Shown: one piece after another, positions 9,289 through 18,390 of the stretch
Layout of the letters: every line of letters starts with the position of its first letter
How positions within the stretch are numbered: the first letter of the stretch is position 1
NCBI GenBank assembly: GCA_947177405.1
Contig: CAMWUJ010000007.1
Span: forward strand, 1 to 62,281
Reading direction: 5' to 3'
Origin: an uncultured Porphyromonadaceae bacterium
GTDB taxonomy: Bacteria > Bacteroidota > Bacteroidia > Bacteroidales > Muribaculaceae
DNA: 62,281 bases
Program-made: the position numbers and the translations under genes
The notes under the pieces: generated by a model
Told to the model about the DNA's origin: nothing
Seen by the model: the letters and a program-made list of their open reading frames with translations, nothing else
The model's database searches: none

Positions 9289-9318
9289 AAACAAGAATAA
9301 ACAATGCAGCGACAAACA

Positions 9319-9352
9319 AAAAACGACCGCTCTCACGAGTGGTCGTTTTTTT
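9319..9352 (+). terminator. intrinsic terminator after the permease gene
   Basis: AAACGACC and GGTCGTTT pair over a short loop and are followed directly by a run of T. It lies about 30 bases after the stop. Confidence 0.85.
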
Positions 9353-9618
9353 GTTAGCTTTTCTCACTGCTAACCCAAACTTAATGAACAAAAATCTATC
9401 TTCTTTCTTTTCATTTTATAAAACCATTTCCTTTATAAAAAGTTCCGGAAAATTATATATTTAACAATCGTTAAAATGATAATCTAACTCAAAATACAAA
9501 CTACCAACAAAATAAAAAAATTCTTTAACATATTGGAGTGATGTTAACAACTTCATTAAAATAATTTAATCTTGCGGTTTATTGCGAATGGTGATTTTTA
9601 GATATCGTAATTATTTAG

Positions 9619-9626
9619 TAATTTTG
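9619..9626 (+). promoter_or_regulatory. -7 box only 4 bases before the queF start
   Basis: TAATTTTG matches TAnnTTTG and ends four bases before the ATG at 9631. If the start of transcription is 4-7 bases after the box, the queF mRNA has virtually no leader. Confidence 0.5.
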
Positions 9627-9630
9627 TGGT

Positions 9631-10107
9631 ATGAGAACAGAAAAAGAACTTGAAGGAGTGACCTTGCTTGGAAATCAGGGTACTGTATATAGCTCTGACT
9701 ATTCACCCGAGGTGCTTGAAACATTCGAGAACAAGCATCCCGATAATGAATATGTTGTGACATTCAACTGTCCGGAATTCACAACCCTTTGTCCGAAAAC
9801 AGGTCAGCCCGATTTCGGTCATATATACATAAGCTACATTCCCCGATTGAGAATGGTGGAGAGCAAGAGCTTGAAACTCTATTTGTTCAGTTTCCGCAAT
9901 CATGGTGATTTTCATGAGGACTGCGTAAATATCATTATGAAGGACCTTATAAAATTGATGGATCCCAAATATATAGAAGTAAAAGGAATATTCATGCCTC
10001 GCGGAGGTATCAGCATCTATCCGTTTGCCAATTATGGTGATGCCGAACATGAGGAGCTTGCCTTATCGCGTCGCCGCGAGGTGCTTAGCGAACTCACTTC
10101 AAAATGA
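9631..10107 (+). CDS. queF: NADPH-dependent 7-cyano-7-deazaguanine reductase
   Basis: 158 aa, the short (type I) QueF. It reduces the nitrile of preQ0 to the aminomethyl group of preQ1, the base exchanged into tRNA for queuosine. The nucleophilic cysteine lies in [15 protein letters not shown] and the QueF motif is [16 protein letters not shown], followed by FHEDC. First gene of the queF-queC-queD-queE run and 11 bases before queC. The C-terminal residues [16 protein letters not shown] are also typical. Confidence 0.96.
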   Translation: MRTEKELEGVTLLGNQGTVYSSDYSPEVLETFENKHPDNEYVVTFNCPEFTTLCPKTGQPDFGHIYISYIPRLRMVESKSLKLYLFSFRNHGDFHEDCVNIIMKDLIKLMDPKYIEVKGIFMPRGGISIYPFANYGDAEHEELALSRRREVLSELTSK

Positions 10108-10118
10108 GATAATACGAT

Positions 10119-10775
10119 ATGAAAAAAGATTCGGTGATAGTTTTGTCGGGAGGAATGGACTCTGTCACTCTTCTGCATCAGCAGAAAGAGAGGATTGCTT
10201 TGGCCGTGACTTTTGATTACGGTTCCAATCATAATGCACGAGAGATAGCATGTGCCGCCCGTCAGTGTGAACTTCTCGGTGTAGAGCATATAGTTATCCC
10301 ACTGGAATTTATGAGTCGTTATTTCGAGAGTTCCCTCTTGTCGGGAGCCGATGCAATTCCGGAAGGTCATTATGCTGACGAGAATATGAAAAGCACAGTT
10401 GTTCCTTTCCGGAATGGAATAATGCTTTCCGTGGCTTGTGGCCTTGCGGAATCAAGAGGACTTATGCACGTGATGTTAGCCAATCATGGTGGAGACCATG
10501 CAATATATCCCGACTGTCGGAGGGGATTTGTCGATGCCATGAGCCTTGCAATGTCAGAGGGTACTTACGATGGTGTCACCATCATCGCACCTTTCACCGA
10601 CTTGAAAAAGGGAGATATTGCAGCTATAGGAGCAAAGCTCGGAGTGGACTATTCTCTCACATATTCCTGCTACAAGGGAGGTGAACATCATTGCGGAGTT
10701 TGCGGCACATGTGTGGAGCGCAAGGAGGCCTTTCAGGAAGCAGGCGTTCCGGATCCGACTTGCTATGAAAAGTGA
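10119..10775 (+). CDS. queC: 7-cyano-7-deazaguanine synthase
   Basis: 218 aa ATP-dependent enzyme turning 7-carboxy-7-deazaguanine into preQ0. The PP-loop is VLSGGMDSVTLLHQ, and the C-terminal zinc-binding cysteines are in SCYKGGEHHCGVCGTCVERK. The intermediate motif MLANHGGDHAIYPDCR is typical of QueC. It lies between queF and queD. Its stop at 10773-10775 precedes the chosen queD ATG by five bases. Confidence 0.97.
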   Translation: MKKDSVIVLSGGMDSVTLLHQQKERIALAVTFDYGSNHNAREIACAARQCELLGVEHIVIPLEFMSRYFESSLLSGADAIPEGHYADENMKSTVVPFRNGIMLSVACGLAESRGLMHVMLANHGGDHAIYPDCRRGFVDAMSLAMSEGTYDGVTIIAPFTDLKKGDIAAIGAKLGVDYSLTYSCYKGGEHHCGVCGTCVERKEAFQEAGVPDPTCYEK

Positions 10776-10780
10776 AAGAT

Positions 10781-11113
10781 ATGTATTACGTAAGAAAACG
10801 ACTTGAAATAAGTGCGGCTCATCGCCTGGATCTTGATTATGAAAGCAAATGCACTCAATTGCATGGACATAATTGGATCATCACGGTGGAGTGTAGATCC
10901 CGCGAGCTTAATGCTAACGGGATGGTGGCCGATTTCACTCAAATAAAGCAGAAGGTAAACGATCTTCTCGACCATAAGGTGATAAACGATATTCTGCCCT
11001 TTAATCCTACAGCGGAGAATATAGCTCGCTGGATAGTGGAAAATGTTGAAAACGGATGGCGTTGTGAAGTGCAGGAGAGTGAGGGAAATGTGGCAATTTA
11101 CGAGAAAGACTGA
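10781..11113 (+). CDS. queD: 6-carboxytetrahydropterin synthase
   Basis: 110 aa from the ATG at 10781 (MYYVRKRLEISAAHRL). The open frame can be extended to a GTG at 10772 inside the queC stop, but the ATG start gives the usual QueD N-terminus. The enzyme makes 6-carboxy-5,6,7,8-tetrahydropterin from dihydroneopterin triphosphate. Zinc ligands are His in SAAHRL and the HGH of QLHGHNW; the catalytic cysteine is in YESKC. It lies immediately upstream of queE, its next step. Confidence 0.95.
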   Translation: MYYVRKRLEISAAHRLDLDYESKCTQLHGHNWIITVECRSRELNANGMVADFTQIKQKVNDLLDHKVINDILPFNPTAENIARWIVENVENGWRCEVQESEGNVAIYEKD

Positions 11114-11118
11114 AAAGT

Positions 11119-11718
11119 ATGCGTAAGATCTGCGAGATATTTTATTCCCTTCAGGGAGAAGGTCATCATACGGGTTATCCTTGTGTGTTCGTGCGTTTTT
11201 CAGGTTGTAATCTGAATTGCTCGTTTTGCGATACCAAACATGATGACGGTGTCTTTATGGAGGATGATGCCATCATCCGCGCTGTGAATCTCTATTCTGC
11301 CGACTGGGTGGTACTCACCGGAGGAGAACCGTCGTTATGGATAGATGATGACTTTGTAACTCTCCTGAAGAGAGCCACCGGTAAGAAAGTGGCAATCGAG
11401 ACGAATGGCACACGACCGGTGCCTTCATCAATTGATTGGGTCACGGTTTCTCCCAAATGCGATATGGATGGAGCCGGGAAGGCGCTTTTAGCAGTGGATA
11501 GGGCAGATGAGATCAAAGTAGTGGATGTTGGGCAGAATCTGGAGCGTTATTTTTCCTTGCCATGTGTGGGAGAGAAAACATTGATGTATCTACAACCTTG
11601 CTATGTTCCCGACGAGGAACAATTTTGCAGGAACAGGTTGAATACGGTCAGAAGGGTTCTATCCGATCCGAGATGGACTCTATCTGTGCAGTTACACAGA
11701 TATCTTGATATTCCTTAA
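11119..11718 (+). CDS. queE: 7-carboxy-7-deazaguanine synthase (radical SAM)
   Basis: 199 aa. It converts carboxytetrahydropterin to 7-carboxy-7-deazaguanine by radical chemistry. The iron-sulfur motif is CNLNCSFC (CX3CX2C), preceded by the typical IFYSLQGEGHHTGYPCVFVR. The glycine-rich VVLTGGEPSL binds SAM. It starts five bases after queD and closes the operon, which therefore covers every step from dihydroneopterin triphosphate to preQ1. Confidence 0.96.
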   Translation: MRKICEIFYSLQGEGHHTGYPCVFVRFSGCNLNCSFCDTKHDDGVFMEDDAIIRAVNLYSADWVVLTGGEPSLWIDDDFVTLLKRATGKKVAIETNGTRPVPSSIDWVTVSPKCDMDGAGKALLAVDRADEIKVVDVGQNLERYFSLPCVGEKTLMYLQPCYVPDEEQFCRNRLNTVRRVLSDPRWTLSVQLHRYLDIP

Positions 11719-11836
11719 AGAAGATTTTGCAAAAATAGGGTTTGGAGGAAAATGAGAAAACTATTATATTTGCAAAATTAGATATTAGATTGTATAGATA
11801 TATAGATAATAAAGGATATTGGTGGAGGTAAAATGA

Positions 11837-11866
11837 AAGGCCTGTTGCTAATTAGCAACAGGCCTT
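11837..11866 (-). terminator. perfect 30-base palindrome between convergent genes
   Basis: AAGGCCTGTTGCTAA is followed directly by its reverse complement, so the arms are perfect. On the minus strand it runs into TTTCATTTT, making it the terminator of the zinc-ribbon gene. It may also stop queE transcription. Confidence 0.75.
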
Positions 11867-11899
11867 ATCCTTTATGGGGAATGTAATCTGATCGAGATT

Positions 11900-12715
11900 T
11901 TAAGCATTAGCGGAAGCTCTGCCTCTTCCTCTTTTTGGTGCGGGAGTCTCAGCTACAGGCTCCTCGATTCCGGCAAGTGCGGAATCAATCATGATGCGGC
12001 CACAGTATTCGCATACGATAACTTTCTTGTGCATCTTAATCTCAAGCTGACGCTGGGGAGGAATACGGTTGAAGCAACCACCACACGCATTACGCTGCAC
12101 AGTAACGATGCCAAGACCATTGCGGGCATTCTTGCGAATACGTTTGAAGGCAGCAAGCGTATAGTCGTCGATCAACGGCTCCAGAGCCTTGGCTTGCTCA
12201 CGGATTGCTTCCTCCTCCTGACGGGTCTCATTAACAATCTCATTGAGCTCTTTTTTCTTCTGCTCGAGAATATGCTCATTGTCGGAGAGCTCCTCCTTGT
12301 CATGCTCGATTTCACGGAGCTTCATCTCCTGTTTGGCCTTAGCTTCGCGGATATGCTTCTCGGCCAATTCTATTTCAAGAGACTCAAACTCTTTCTCCTT
12401 TTCAAGGAAAGCGAACTCACGGTTATTGCGGACGTTATTGATCTGCTCCTCATATTTAGCGATCTTTTGACGACGATCCTCAATCTCACCGGTCTTTACG
12501 TTGACCAGAGCCTTGAGGTCTTCAATTTCATCAAGATGCTTCTGGATACGAGTTTGAAACCGCACAATCTCATCCTCACGGTCTTTCACTTCGTTAGGAA
12601 GCTCGCCACGAAGAATCTTGATATGGTCGATTTTGGAAAGCAACGTCTGAAGCTCATAAAGGGCTTTGAGACGTTCTTCCACGCTGCGTTCCTTCTCTTG
12701 TTTTTTTTCTGCCAT
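11900..12715 (-). CDS. zinc-ribbon coiled-coil protein (zf-RING_7 / CT398 type)
   Basis: 271 aa. Residues 1-190 are an almost continuous charged coiled coil. A C4 zinc ribbon follows with ACGGCFNRIPPQ and VCEYCGRIM (two CxxC pairs), then a short basic tail. This is the architecture of the CT398/zf-RING_7 family, whose role is unclear; links to flagellar, secretion or nucleic-acid processes have been proposed. It sits directly after the NIF3-family gene, a conserved pairing I know from other bacteria. Last gene of the aspS operon. Confidence 0.85.
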   Translation of the reverse strand: MAEKKQEKERSVEERLKALYELQTLLSKIDHIKILRGELPNEVKDREDEIVRFQTRIQKHLDEIEDLKALVNVKTGEIEDRRQKIAKYEEQINNVRNNREFAFLEKEKEFESLEIELAEKHIREAKAKQEMKLREIEHDKEELSDNEHILEQKKKELNEIVNETRQEEEAIREQAKALEPLIDDYTLAAFKRIRKNARNGLGIVTVQRNACGGCFNRIPPQRQLEIKMHKKVIVCEYCGRIMIDSALAGIEEPVAETPAPKRGRGRASANA

Positions 12716-12759
12716 AATATAATAATGTTCTTTTTTCTTTTATGATTATGATGACTGTT

Positions 12760-13545
12760 TTACAGCACAGCTATAGGGTTAGATTCCTTACGTGAGAAAT
12801 AGACCACAGCTTCCGGGAAAGCATCGCGAATTATTTTCGAAAATATCTTTTCAGAACATAATTCACTTTCATAATGGCCTATGTCGGCAATCAGGATATC
12901 ATCACCGTATGTGGTGAAATCATGATACTTCACATCTCCGGTCACGATTGCATCCGCACCTTCAAGAATGGCTTTCCTGATAAGGAATGCTCCGGATCCT
13001 CCGCATACAGCTACACGCTTGATCACGAGACCCGAAGAATGAGCTGAGTATCTAAGAGCCTTGACATTGAATTTATCTTTCACTCTGCGAAGAAATTCCA
13101 GGCGGGGAGTGGGGGAGAGGTTTCCTATCACTCCAATTCCCACTTCCGGATTCTCCTTATGAGGATCGAGCACATTGATATCGTAGAGATCAAGAATATG
13201 AGCTATCTCATGACTCACACCATCCACCGCGGCATCCAGATTGGTATGGGCAGCATAGATAGCTATATTGCTTCGAATCGCTTTAATCACTATTCTCTCC
13301 ACGGCATTTATCCCCACCACACTCTTGAGTCCTTTGAAAATCAGGGGATGATGCGACACAATCATGTTGCAGCTACGGTCGATGGCTTCCTGAAGGATAT
13401 CTTCGGTCACATCAAGGCAAAGCAGCACAGCCGAGACCTCCATATCCGGGTTGCCCACCTGGAGACCGGCGTTGTCATAGTCCTCCTGAAGCCTGCGGGG
13501 TGCGAAGGCTTCAATAGCTGCAGTGATTTCCTTTACTTTTGCCAT
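12760..13545 (-). CDS. NIF3-family dinuclear metal protein (YbgI-like)
   Basis: 261 aa, the short E. coli YbgI type without the PII-like insertion. Metal ligands are visible in MIVSHHPLIFKGLK and YAAHTNLDAAVDGVSHEIA, and near the C-terminus in ADIGHYESE. The family is often mislabelled GTP cyclohydrolase 1 type 2; the real reaction is uncertain. It starts 11 bases after aspS and is followed after 44 bases by the zinc-ribbon gene. Confidence 0.9.
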   Translation of the reverse strand: MAKVKEITAAIEAFAPRRLQEDYDNAGLQVGNPDMEVSAVLLCLDVTEDILQEAIDRSCNMIVSHHPLIFKGLKSVVGINAVERIVIKAIRSNIAIYAAHTNLDAAVDGVSHEIAHILDLYDINVLDPHKENPEVGIGVIGNLSPTPRLEFLRRVKDKFNVKALRYSAHSSGLVIKRVAVCGGSGAFLIRKAILEGADAIVTGDVKYHDFTTYGDDILIADIGHYESELCSEKIFSKIIRDAFPEAVVYFSRKESNPIAVL

Positions 13546-13556
13546 CTATGCGCGTT

Positions 13557-15314
13557 TTAGTCTTCAATCGGTTTGATCTCAAGATAAAGTTCGTCGAGTT
13601 GCTCGGGAGCAATCGTAGATGGCGATTCATTCATAGTGTCGCGTCCGGAGTTGTTTTTGGGGAATGCGATCACATCGCGTATTGTGTCGAGACCGGCGAG
13701 TATAGACACAAAACGATCGAATCCCAGAGCCAGACCGCCATGAGGGGGAGCTCCATATTTGAATGCATTCATCAGGAAGCCGAACTGCTCGTGTGCTCTT
13801 TCAGGAGTGAAACCTAAAAGCTCGAACATCTTATCCTGAAGCTTGGAATCATGGATACGGATTGAACCGCCACCCAATTCGGTACCGTTGACCACGATAT
13901 CGTATGCAGTGGCGCGCACTTTCCCGGGGTCAGTGTCAAGAAGAGGCACATCGTCAGGATTAGGAGCGGTAAATGGATGGTGCATAGCGTAATAACGCTG
14001 TGTCTCATCATCCCATTCGAACAACGGGAAGTCGATCACCCAGAGGGGAGCAAACACATTTTTATCGCGCAATCCAAGACGATTTCCCATTTCAAGGCGT
14101 AGCTCACAAAGCTGTTTGCGCACCTTCATGGCATCTCCGGTCATCACAAGGAGAAGATCTCCTGGTTTAGCACCGGCTTCCTTGCCCCATTCGGCGAGTT
14201 GTTCGGGAGTGTAGAATTTACCCACGCTGCTCTTGATAGAACCGTCGGGTTCGAATTTCACCCATATCAAGCCTTTGGCTCCCACCTGCGGACGCTTCAC
14301 AAATTCAGTGAGTTCATCAATCTGTTTGCGGCTCCATGATGCACATCCTTCAGCCACGATACCCACCACAAGCTCGGCATCATCAGCGACAGCGAAACCA
14401 TGACCTTTAGCCACATCGTTGAGCTCGACGAATTTCATTCCGAAACGGATATCGGGTTTATCTGAGCCATAGAGACGCATTGCCTCATCCCATGTGATAC
14501 GGGGGAAGGGTTCGGTGAAGTCTATATGTTTTACATATTTGAAGATGTGTTTCACAAGGCCTTCGAATGTGGAGATCACATCCTCCTGCTCCACAAAGCT
14601 CATCTCACAGTCAATCTGGGTGAATTCCGGTTGACGGTCGGCACGAAGGTCTTCATCGCGAAAACATTTTGCAATCTGGAAATAACGGTCATAACCGCTC
14701 ACCATCAGAAGCTGCTTAAAAATCTGAGGACTCTGGGGCAGGGCGTAGAATTCACCGGGATTCATTCTTGAGGGCACCACAAAGTCGCGGGCACCTTCCG
14801 GAGTGGATTTCACTAATATAGGTGTTTCAATCTCAAGGAATCCTTCAGAGTCAAGATAGCGGCGTATCTCAAAGGCCATTTTATGACGCAACTCAAGATT
14901 TTTGCGCACGCAGGGACGTCGAAGATCGAGATAGCGGAATTTCATTCGTAGGTCATCACCTCCGTCGGTATTGTCCTCAATGGTAAAAGGAGGAACCTCA
15001 CTTCTATTCAGCACTTCAAGCGAATCGGCGATAAGCTCTATTTCTCCGGTGGGGATGTTTTTATTTTTTGAACTTCTCTCGGCTACTGTGCCTTTCACGC
15101 GCACCACAAACTCTCGTCCCAGCGCGTTAGCTTTGTCAGTGAGTTCACGGTTGAGCTCATTATTGAATACCGCCTGAGTGATTCCATAGCGGTCGCGGAT
15201 GTCAACGAAGGTCATACCGCCCATTTTGCGGGTTTTCTGCACCCATCCGGCGAGTGTGGCTTTCTGCCCGGCGTCGGAGAGACGCAATTCGCCGCAAGTT
15301 TTGTCTCTATACAT
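13557..15314 (-). CDS. aspS: aspartyl-tRNA synthetase
   Basis: 585 aa class II synthetase charging tRNA-Asp. The N-terminal OB-fold anticodon domain begins [11 protein letters not shown] and includes [19 protein letters not shown]. The catalytic domain has class II motif 2 around [20 protein letters not shown], and motif 3 is [12 protein letters not shown]. The bacterial GAD insertion is present (about 300-400). A -7 box lies 77-84 bases upstream. Confidence 0.97.
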   Translation of the reverse strand: MYRDKTCGELRLSDAGQKATLAGWVQKTRKMGGMTFVDIRDRYGITQAVFNNELNRELTDKANALGREFVVRVKGTVAERSSKNKNIPTGEIELIADSLEVLNRSEVPPFTIEDNTDGGDDLRMKFRYLDLRRPCVRKNLELRHKMAFEIRRYLDSEGFLEIETPILVKSTPEGARDFVVPSRMNPGEFYALPQSPQIFKQLLMVSGYDRYFQIAKCFRDEDLRADRQPEFTQIDCEMSFVEQEDVISTFEGLVKHIFKYVKHIDFTEPFPRITWDEAMRLYGSDKPDIRFGMKFVELNDVAKGHGFAVADDAELVVGIVAEGCASWSRKQIDELTEFVKRPQVGAKGLIWVKFEPDGSIKSSVGKFYTPEQLAEWGKEAGAKPGDLLLVMTGDAMKVRKQLCELRLEMGNRLGLRDKNVFAPLWVIDFPLFEWDDETQRYYAMHHPFTAPNPDDVPLLDTDPGKVRATAYDIVVNGTELGGGSIRIHDSKLQDKMFELLGFTPERAHEQFGFLMNAFKYGAPPHGGLALGFDRFVSILAGLDTIRDVIAFPKNNSGRDTMNESPSTIAPEQLDELYLEIKPIED

Positions 15315-15390
15315 TTCTATATGAGTAAATTATAGCAAAAAACGCAGGCATAAGAACTCGTTCGAGCCCTTTTGTCTGTCGATTAACGTG

Positions 15391-15398
15391 CAAATATA
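15391..15398 (-). promoter_or_regulatory. -7 box of the aspS operon
   Basis: Minus-strand TATATTTG matches TAnnTTTG, with TTGAC about 20 bases further upstream in place of a perfect TTTG. Expected leader about 70 bases. Confidence 0.5.
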
Positions 15399-15459
15399 AT
15401 AAAAATCAGTTACGTTGTCAAGATTTTTTGTGGAAAAAGATTTTTCATACATACGCACA

Positions 15460-15513
15460 GACCTCATTCAATACACTTTGTTGAAACTTCCACATAGTAT
15501 AATGAATGAGGTC
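15460..15513. repeat. 11-bp inverted repeat with 32-base spacer
   Basis: GACCTCATTCA (15460-15470) is exactly complementary to TGAATGAGGTC (15503-15513). It lies 27 bases beyond the stop of the 80-aa gene, between that gene and the aspS promoter. No immediate T-run follows on either strand, so it may be a terminator of the factor-assisted type or a regulator site. Confidence 0.5.
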
Positions 15514-15539
15514 GGGAAAAAATATTTTGAATAATAGTG

Positions 15540-15782
15540 TTATTCGGCCATTTCAGCGTAATGGAGCACTGTCGGACTTTTCACATCCACTCCATATTCA
15601 TTTGCAAATTTCAATATCGCACGTGCAAGTTTTGGCTTTAAATCTTCAGGGCAATAACGGAAATAAGCCTCTGCCGCTCTTACATGAGCTGCGTCAGGCA
15701 TTGGATATTCTCTTCTTTCAGGAAGACCATATACGCTGTCGGGAAGTTCCCGTCTCTCTTCTGTATTTAAAATATCTGACAT
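15540..15782 (-). CDS. small protein resembling the DUF6582 module
   Basis: 80 aa. The pattern ELPDSVYGLPERREYPMPD followed by AHVRAAEAYFRYC and LARAILKFANEYGVDV matches a small module I know from phage and prophage proteins, where it is often part of a larger polypeptide. Here it stands alone as a single gene. The family number is from memory and not verified. The gene is transcribed towards aspS and is flanked by non-coding DNA. No function is proposed. Confidence 0.7.
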   Translation of the reverse strand: MSDILNTEERRELPDSVYGLPERREYPMPDAAHVRAAEAYFRYCPEDLKPKLARAILKFANEYGVDVKSPTVLHYAEMAE

Positions 15783-15882
15783 AAAAGTGTGTTTTTATAG
15801 TTTTTCTATCTGACATTTAAACAAAACAGGTTAAATTTTGATTGTATATTTCAGGAAATTAACTTATTTTAATCTTTGGCAG

Positions 15883-16491
15883 ATGTGGACATTCGATACT
15901 ATTATTGACTCCTCCGGGCAGCGACTTGAAATAAGCGGACTCAAGGGGATGGAGACTGTGGTTAATTCAGGTCCGGACAAGGGACTGACTATAAATATGC
16001 TCGTTGACCGTTATGAGGGAGAGGTGGTAGGTGCGAGAATGTTTTCTCGCTTCGGTGCTTTTTTTCCTCTTCTTGTAAGCAATGACGGGAAGAGTATCCA
16101 ACTCCATTTTATCGATCCCGACGGAGGGGATGCTTTTCTTGCGAGTGTAGAGCCACTGCCTGATTCCACATTTTTGATTCAAGATTCCATAGGACTGGAG
16201 AAAGGTGATGAGGCAGTGCTATACGACTGTATTCCTGATATCCCACTCAATGTGGTGCGTTCACCTCATTTCACTGCAAATCTCCTTTGCGTGGATCGTC
16301 ATCTGATGCGTGATTATATTGAGAAAGATACCTTTGTGGTGATAATAGCCTTGGAAGGTGAGGCTTGGCTTGAGTCACGGGGCGACCGCTATAAGGTGAA
16401 GGCCGGTCAGACAGCCTTGATATCAGCTCTTTCCACCGGGCTTGTTATAGAACCCGAGGGTGAATTCACCGCCTTGGAAGCGTATATGTGA
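15883..16491 (+). CDS. mannose-6-phosphate-isomerase-like protein without the catalytic core
   Basis: 202 aa from the ATG at 15883, which fits the usual N-terminus better than the longer open frame from 15838. EISGLKGMETVV, NSGPDKGLTINMLVDRY and the C-terminal FVVIIALEGEAWLE with VKAGQTALISA follow the class I isomerase as found in Bacteroidales. About 120 central residues are missing and the zinc-binding QVHPDD is replaced by QLHFID (residues 73-78). The second histidine and glutamate ligands are absent. Known enzymes are about 320 aa. It is therefore probably a pseudoenzyme or sugar-phosphate-binding relic rather than an isomerase. It overlaps the convergent S41 protease gene by 26 bases. 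Confidence 0.75.
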   Translation: MWTFDTIIDSSGQRLEISGLKGMETVVNSGPDKGLTINMLVDRYEGEVVGARMFSRFGAFFPLLVSNDGKSIQLHFIDPDGGDAFLASVEPLPDSTFLIQDSIGLEKGDEAVLYDCIPDIPLNVVRSPHFTANLLCVDRHLMRDYIEKDTFVVIIALEGEAWLESRGDRYKVKAGQTALISALSTGLVIEPEGEFTALEAYM

Positions 16492-17554
16492 CATTCTTTT
16501 TATCTGCTTCCTCGAAAACTCTTCGATACACATCAATAGCGAAATCAAGAATAGCGTCTTTTCCTTGCGCCAATTCCTCGTCGGTACAGTCCACTTCATA
16601 GCCGGGTGAGGGGTCTATGCCGAATTCGGTGGCCTGATCCTCACTGTCAGTAATCGGGCAAGCCGAGAAACGAATGGCCCACCCGTTTGGTAATTCCGAA
16701 GAGAAAGGTAGTCCTCCGCCTCCACCTGTGCGTGATCCGCATATCCTCACGTTGGGCAGACTTTTCATCACTGCCACAAAATTATTGGCTGCTGAATAGC
16801 ATGAACGGTTGGTGAGAATGATAATCGGTCCGATATAGCGTATGCGGTTACTGTCGGCCGGTTTATAGGTGATTTTATACGACTCTGAGAATGAATCAGG
16901 GTCGGGCCCGGTCTTATGGCGAATATATCCTCCGCATATCTCCTTATCGATGAAACGTCCCACAAGAGTATTGATGTTGGTGAGCAATCCTCCGCCGTTG
17001 TTGCGTATGTCGATAATCATCCCCTTGGCTTTCTCCACCCCGTAGAGCACAGCAAAAATATAGTCAAGACTTGATTCGCTTATTGGATTGGAGAAGGAAG
17101 GTATATATATATAGCCTATTGAGTCGGGAAGCATTTTATAACTCATTCCGTTGACCTGCATATAGTCGAAATCGAGATAATATTGCTGGAGGGTACGTAG
17201 ATTGAAATTCTGAGGATAATCACTCCACCATTTGCGATAATAGCTTGTAGAGAATCTTGAAGAAAGATTCACATGTCCATCCTTGAGCTCGTCGAGAAGA
17301 GAGGACATTATATTGAAAAGATCAAGTTGTTTGGTGTCAGAAGTGACACGCGATCTATAGCGTGCGCATGTTTCGTCCCAATTGATACCTTTCTCCTTGA
17401 AATAGCAGTAACGCTGGCCGACAATATCTGCCAGAGCATCAAAATTTCCCTGAGGAGTATCTTTGTAATCAGGCACATCTTGACAAGAGGTGAGGAAACA
17501 CCCGAGGCCGAGCATCAATACAATCAGGAAAGAATAAATATATCTTGTCATCAA
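16466..17554 (-). CDS. S41-family peptidase, lipoprotein
   Basis: 362 aa. The signal peptide ends in the lipobox LTSC (cysteine near residue 24), so the mature protein is membrane anchored. The S41 protease core includes IIDIRNNGGGLLTN and the nucleophile region NRSCYSAANNFVAV. A tricorn-like N-terminal helical part (residues 35-110) precedes it; no PDZ domain is evident. The start overlaps the stop of the DUF3316 gene (ATGA at 17551-17554), so both are co-translated downstream of parC. Substrate unknown. Confidence 0.85.
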   Translation of the reverse strand: MMTRYIYSFLIVLMLGLGCFLTSCQDVPDYKDTPQGNFDALADIVGQRYCYFKEKGINWDETCARYRSRVTSDTKQLDLFNIMSSLLDELKDGHVNLSSRFSTSYYRKWWSDYPQNFNLRTLQQYYLDFDYMQVNGMSYKMLPDSIGYIYIPSFSNPISESSLDYIFAVLYGVEKAKGMIIDIRNNGGGLLTNINTLVGRFIDKEICGGYIRHKTGPDPDSFSESYKITYKPADSNRIRYIGPIIILTNRSCYSAANNFVAVMKSLPNVRICGSRTGGGGGLPFSSELPNGWAIRFSACPITDSEDQATEFGIDPSPGYEVDCTDEELAQGKDAILDFAIDVYRRVFEEADKKNVTYTLPRR

Positions 17555-18390
17555 TACAAAGCGGAATTAATATTATTTTTCTTTTTAAGTCCGATTCCTC
17601 CGGGAATCACGCCTATCACGAATGAATTGCGTGAGGTGCGTGTCACGAGATTGTTGGCCGATGATGATCGGTAATCATAACGGTAGCCCAGCTCCATTGC
17701 CGTGCGGCCGAAATCGAGCGTGAGGCAAAGAAAATTGCTTATCGAAAAATGATTTCCCCACCAGCCGCAATGTGCCAGCCCTTTATGGTTACCCAAGTAT
17801 ATCTCATAATATGTCTCGCCATATCCGGGACAGAAGAAAGCTCCGAGAGTGGGTAGCTTTACATTTTCACTTACCAGAATGGGTAGTTTTCCGAGAGTGA
17901 AATGCCATGAGGCTGATGCCGTGAGATCTATGCCGGCCCAGGCGTTGACCGACACCGGATTGTTGCCGTTGCGGGTCAGATACAGCGCACCTCCGTTGAT
18001 ATCCACTACACCTCCGGCCGTGATCTGGAAATCCTTGGGAAGCCTTGTCCGATATGCCATACCCCAGTTGAATTCCGCATCTGCGCCCAACATCCTGGCA
18101 GATCCGGGAGTATTGATCATATCTTCAAAATTCACAGCTCCGGAAAAGGTCATTACCAAATTTTCCGGATTTTTCTGAAAGGATTTTCTCCATTCGCCTG
18201 AGGCTCCGACAGATGTGCCGGAATATTTCAGAGGGGAGAGATATGTGGACCGCGCGTTCATTCCTCCAATTTCCAGTCGATAACTTCCTGTCACGGGGCG
18301 TGCCGGATCTTCAGCATTTGCCAGGGCGAAGGGCATAACGAACAGCCACAGAAGCATCGGGAAAGTATATATTATTTTTCTCTTAATCAT
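17551..18390 (-). CDS. DUF3316-family secreted protein
   Basis: 279 aa with start at 18390 (MIKRKIIYTFPMLLWLF), where a clean signal peptide begins; the frame extends eight codons upstream into parC. The remainder is rich in alternating hydrophobic beta-strand patterns and aromatic residues, as expected for an outer-membrane or periplasmic beta-barrel-like protein. It contains SVNAWAGIDLTASASWHF and ends near a poly-Lys stretch. DUF3316 is a Bacteroidetes family without known function. The start overlaps the parC stop by eight bases and the gene couples to the S41 protease. Confidence 0.75.
   Translation of the reverse strand: MIKRKIIYTFPMLLWLFVMPFALANAEDPARPVTGSYRLEIGGMNARSTYLSPLKYSGTSVGASGEWRKSFQKNPENLVMTFSGAVNFEDMINTPGSARMLGADAEFNWGMAYRTRLPKDFQITAGGVVDINGGALYLTRNGNNPVSVNAWAGIDLTASASWHFTLGKLPILVSENVKLPTLGAFFCPGYGETYYEIYLGNHKGLAHCGWWGNHFSISNFLCLTLDFGRTAMELGYRYDYRSSSANNLVTRTSRNSFVIGVIPGGIGLKKKNNINSALY

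Larger units (their letters stand above)
9289..9630. other. 342-base gene-free stretch
   Basis: It holds the terminator of the permease gene (9319-9352), about 240 bases of very AT-rich sequence without an open frame of note, and the -7 box of queF at its end (9619-9626). Nothing else is recognised. Confidence 0.6.

Noticed and set aside
12029..12745. 238-codon open frame antisense to the zinc-ribbon gene
   Set aside because: Leu-rich shadow of the coiled coil; the opposite strand carries the recognised CxxC protein.
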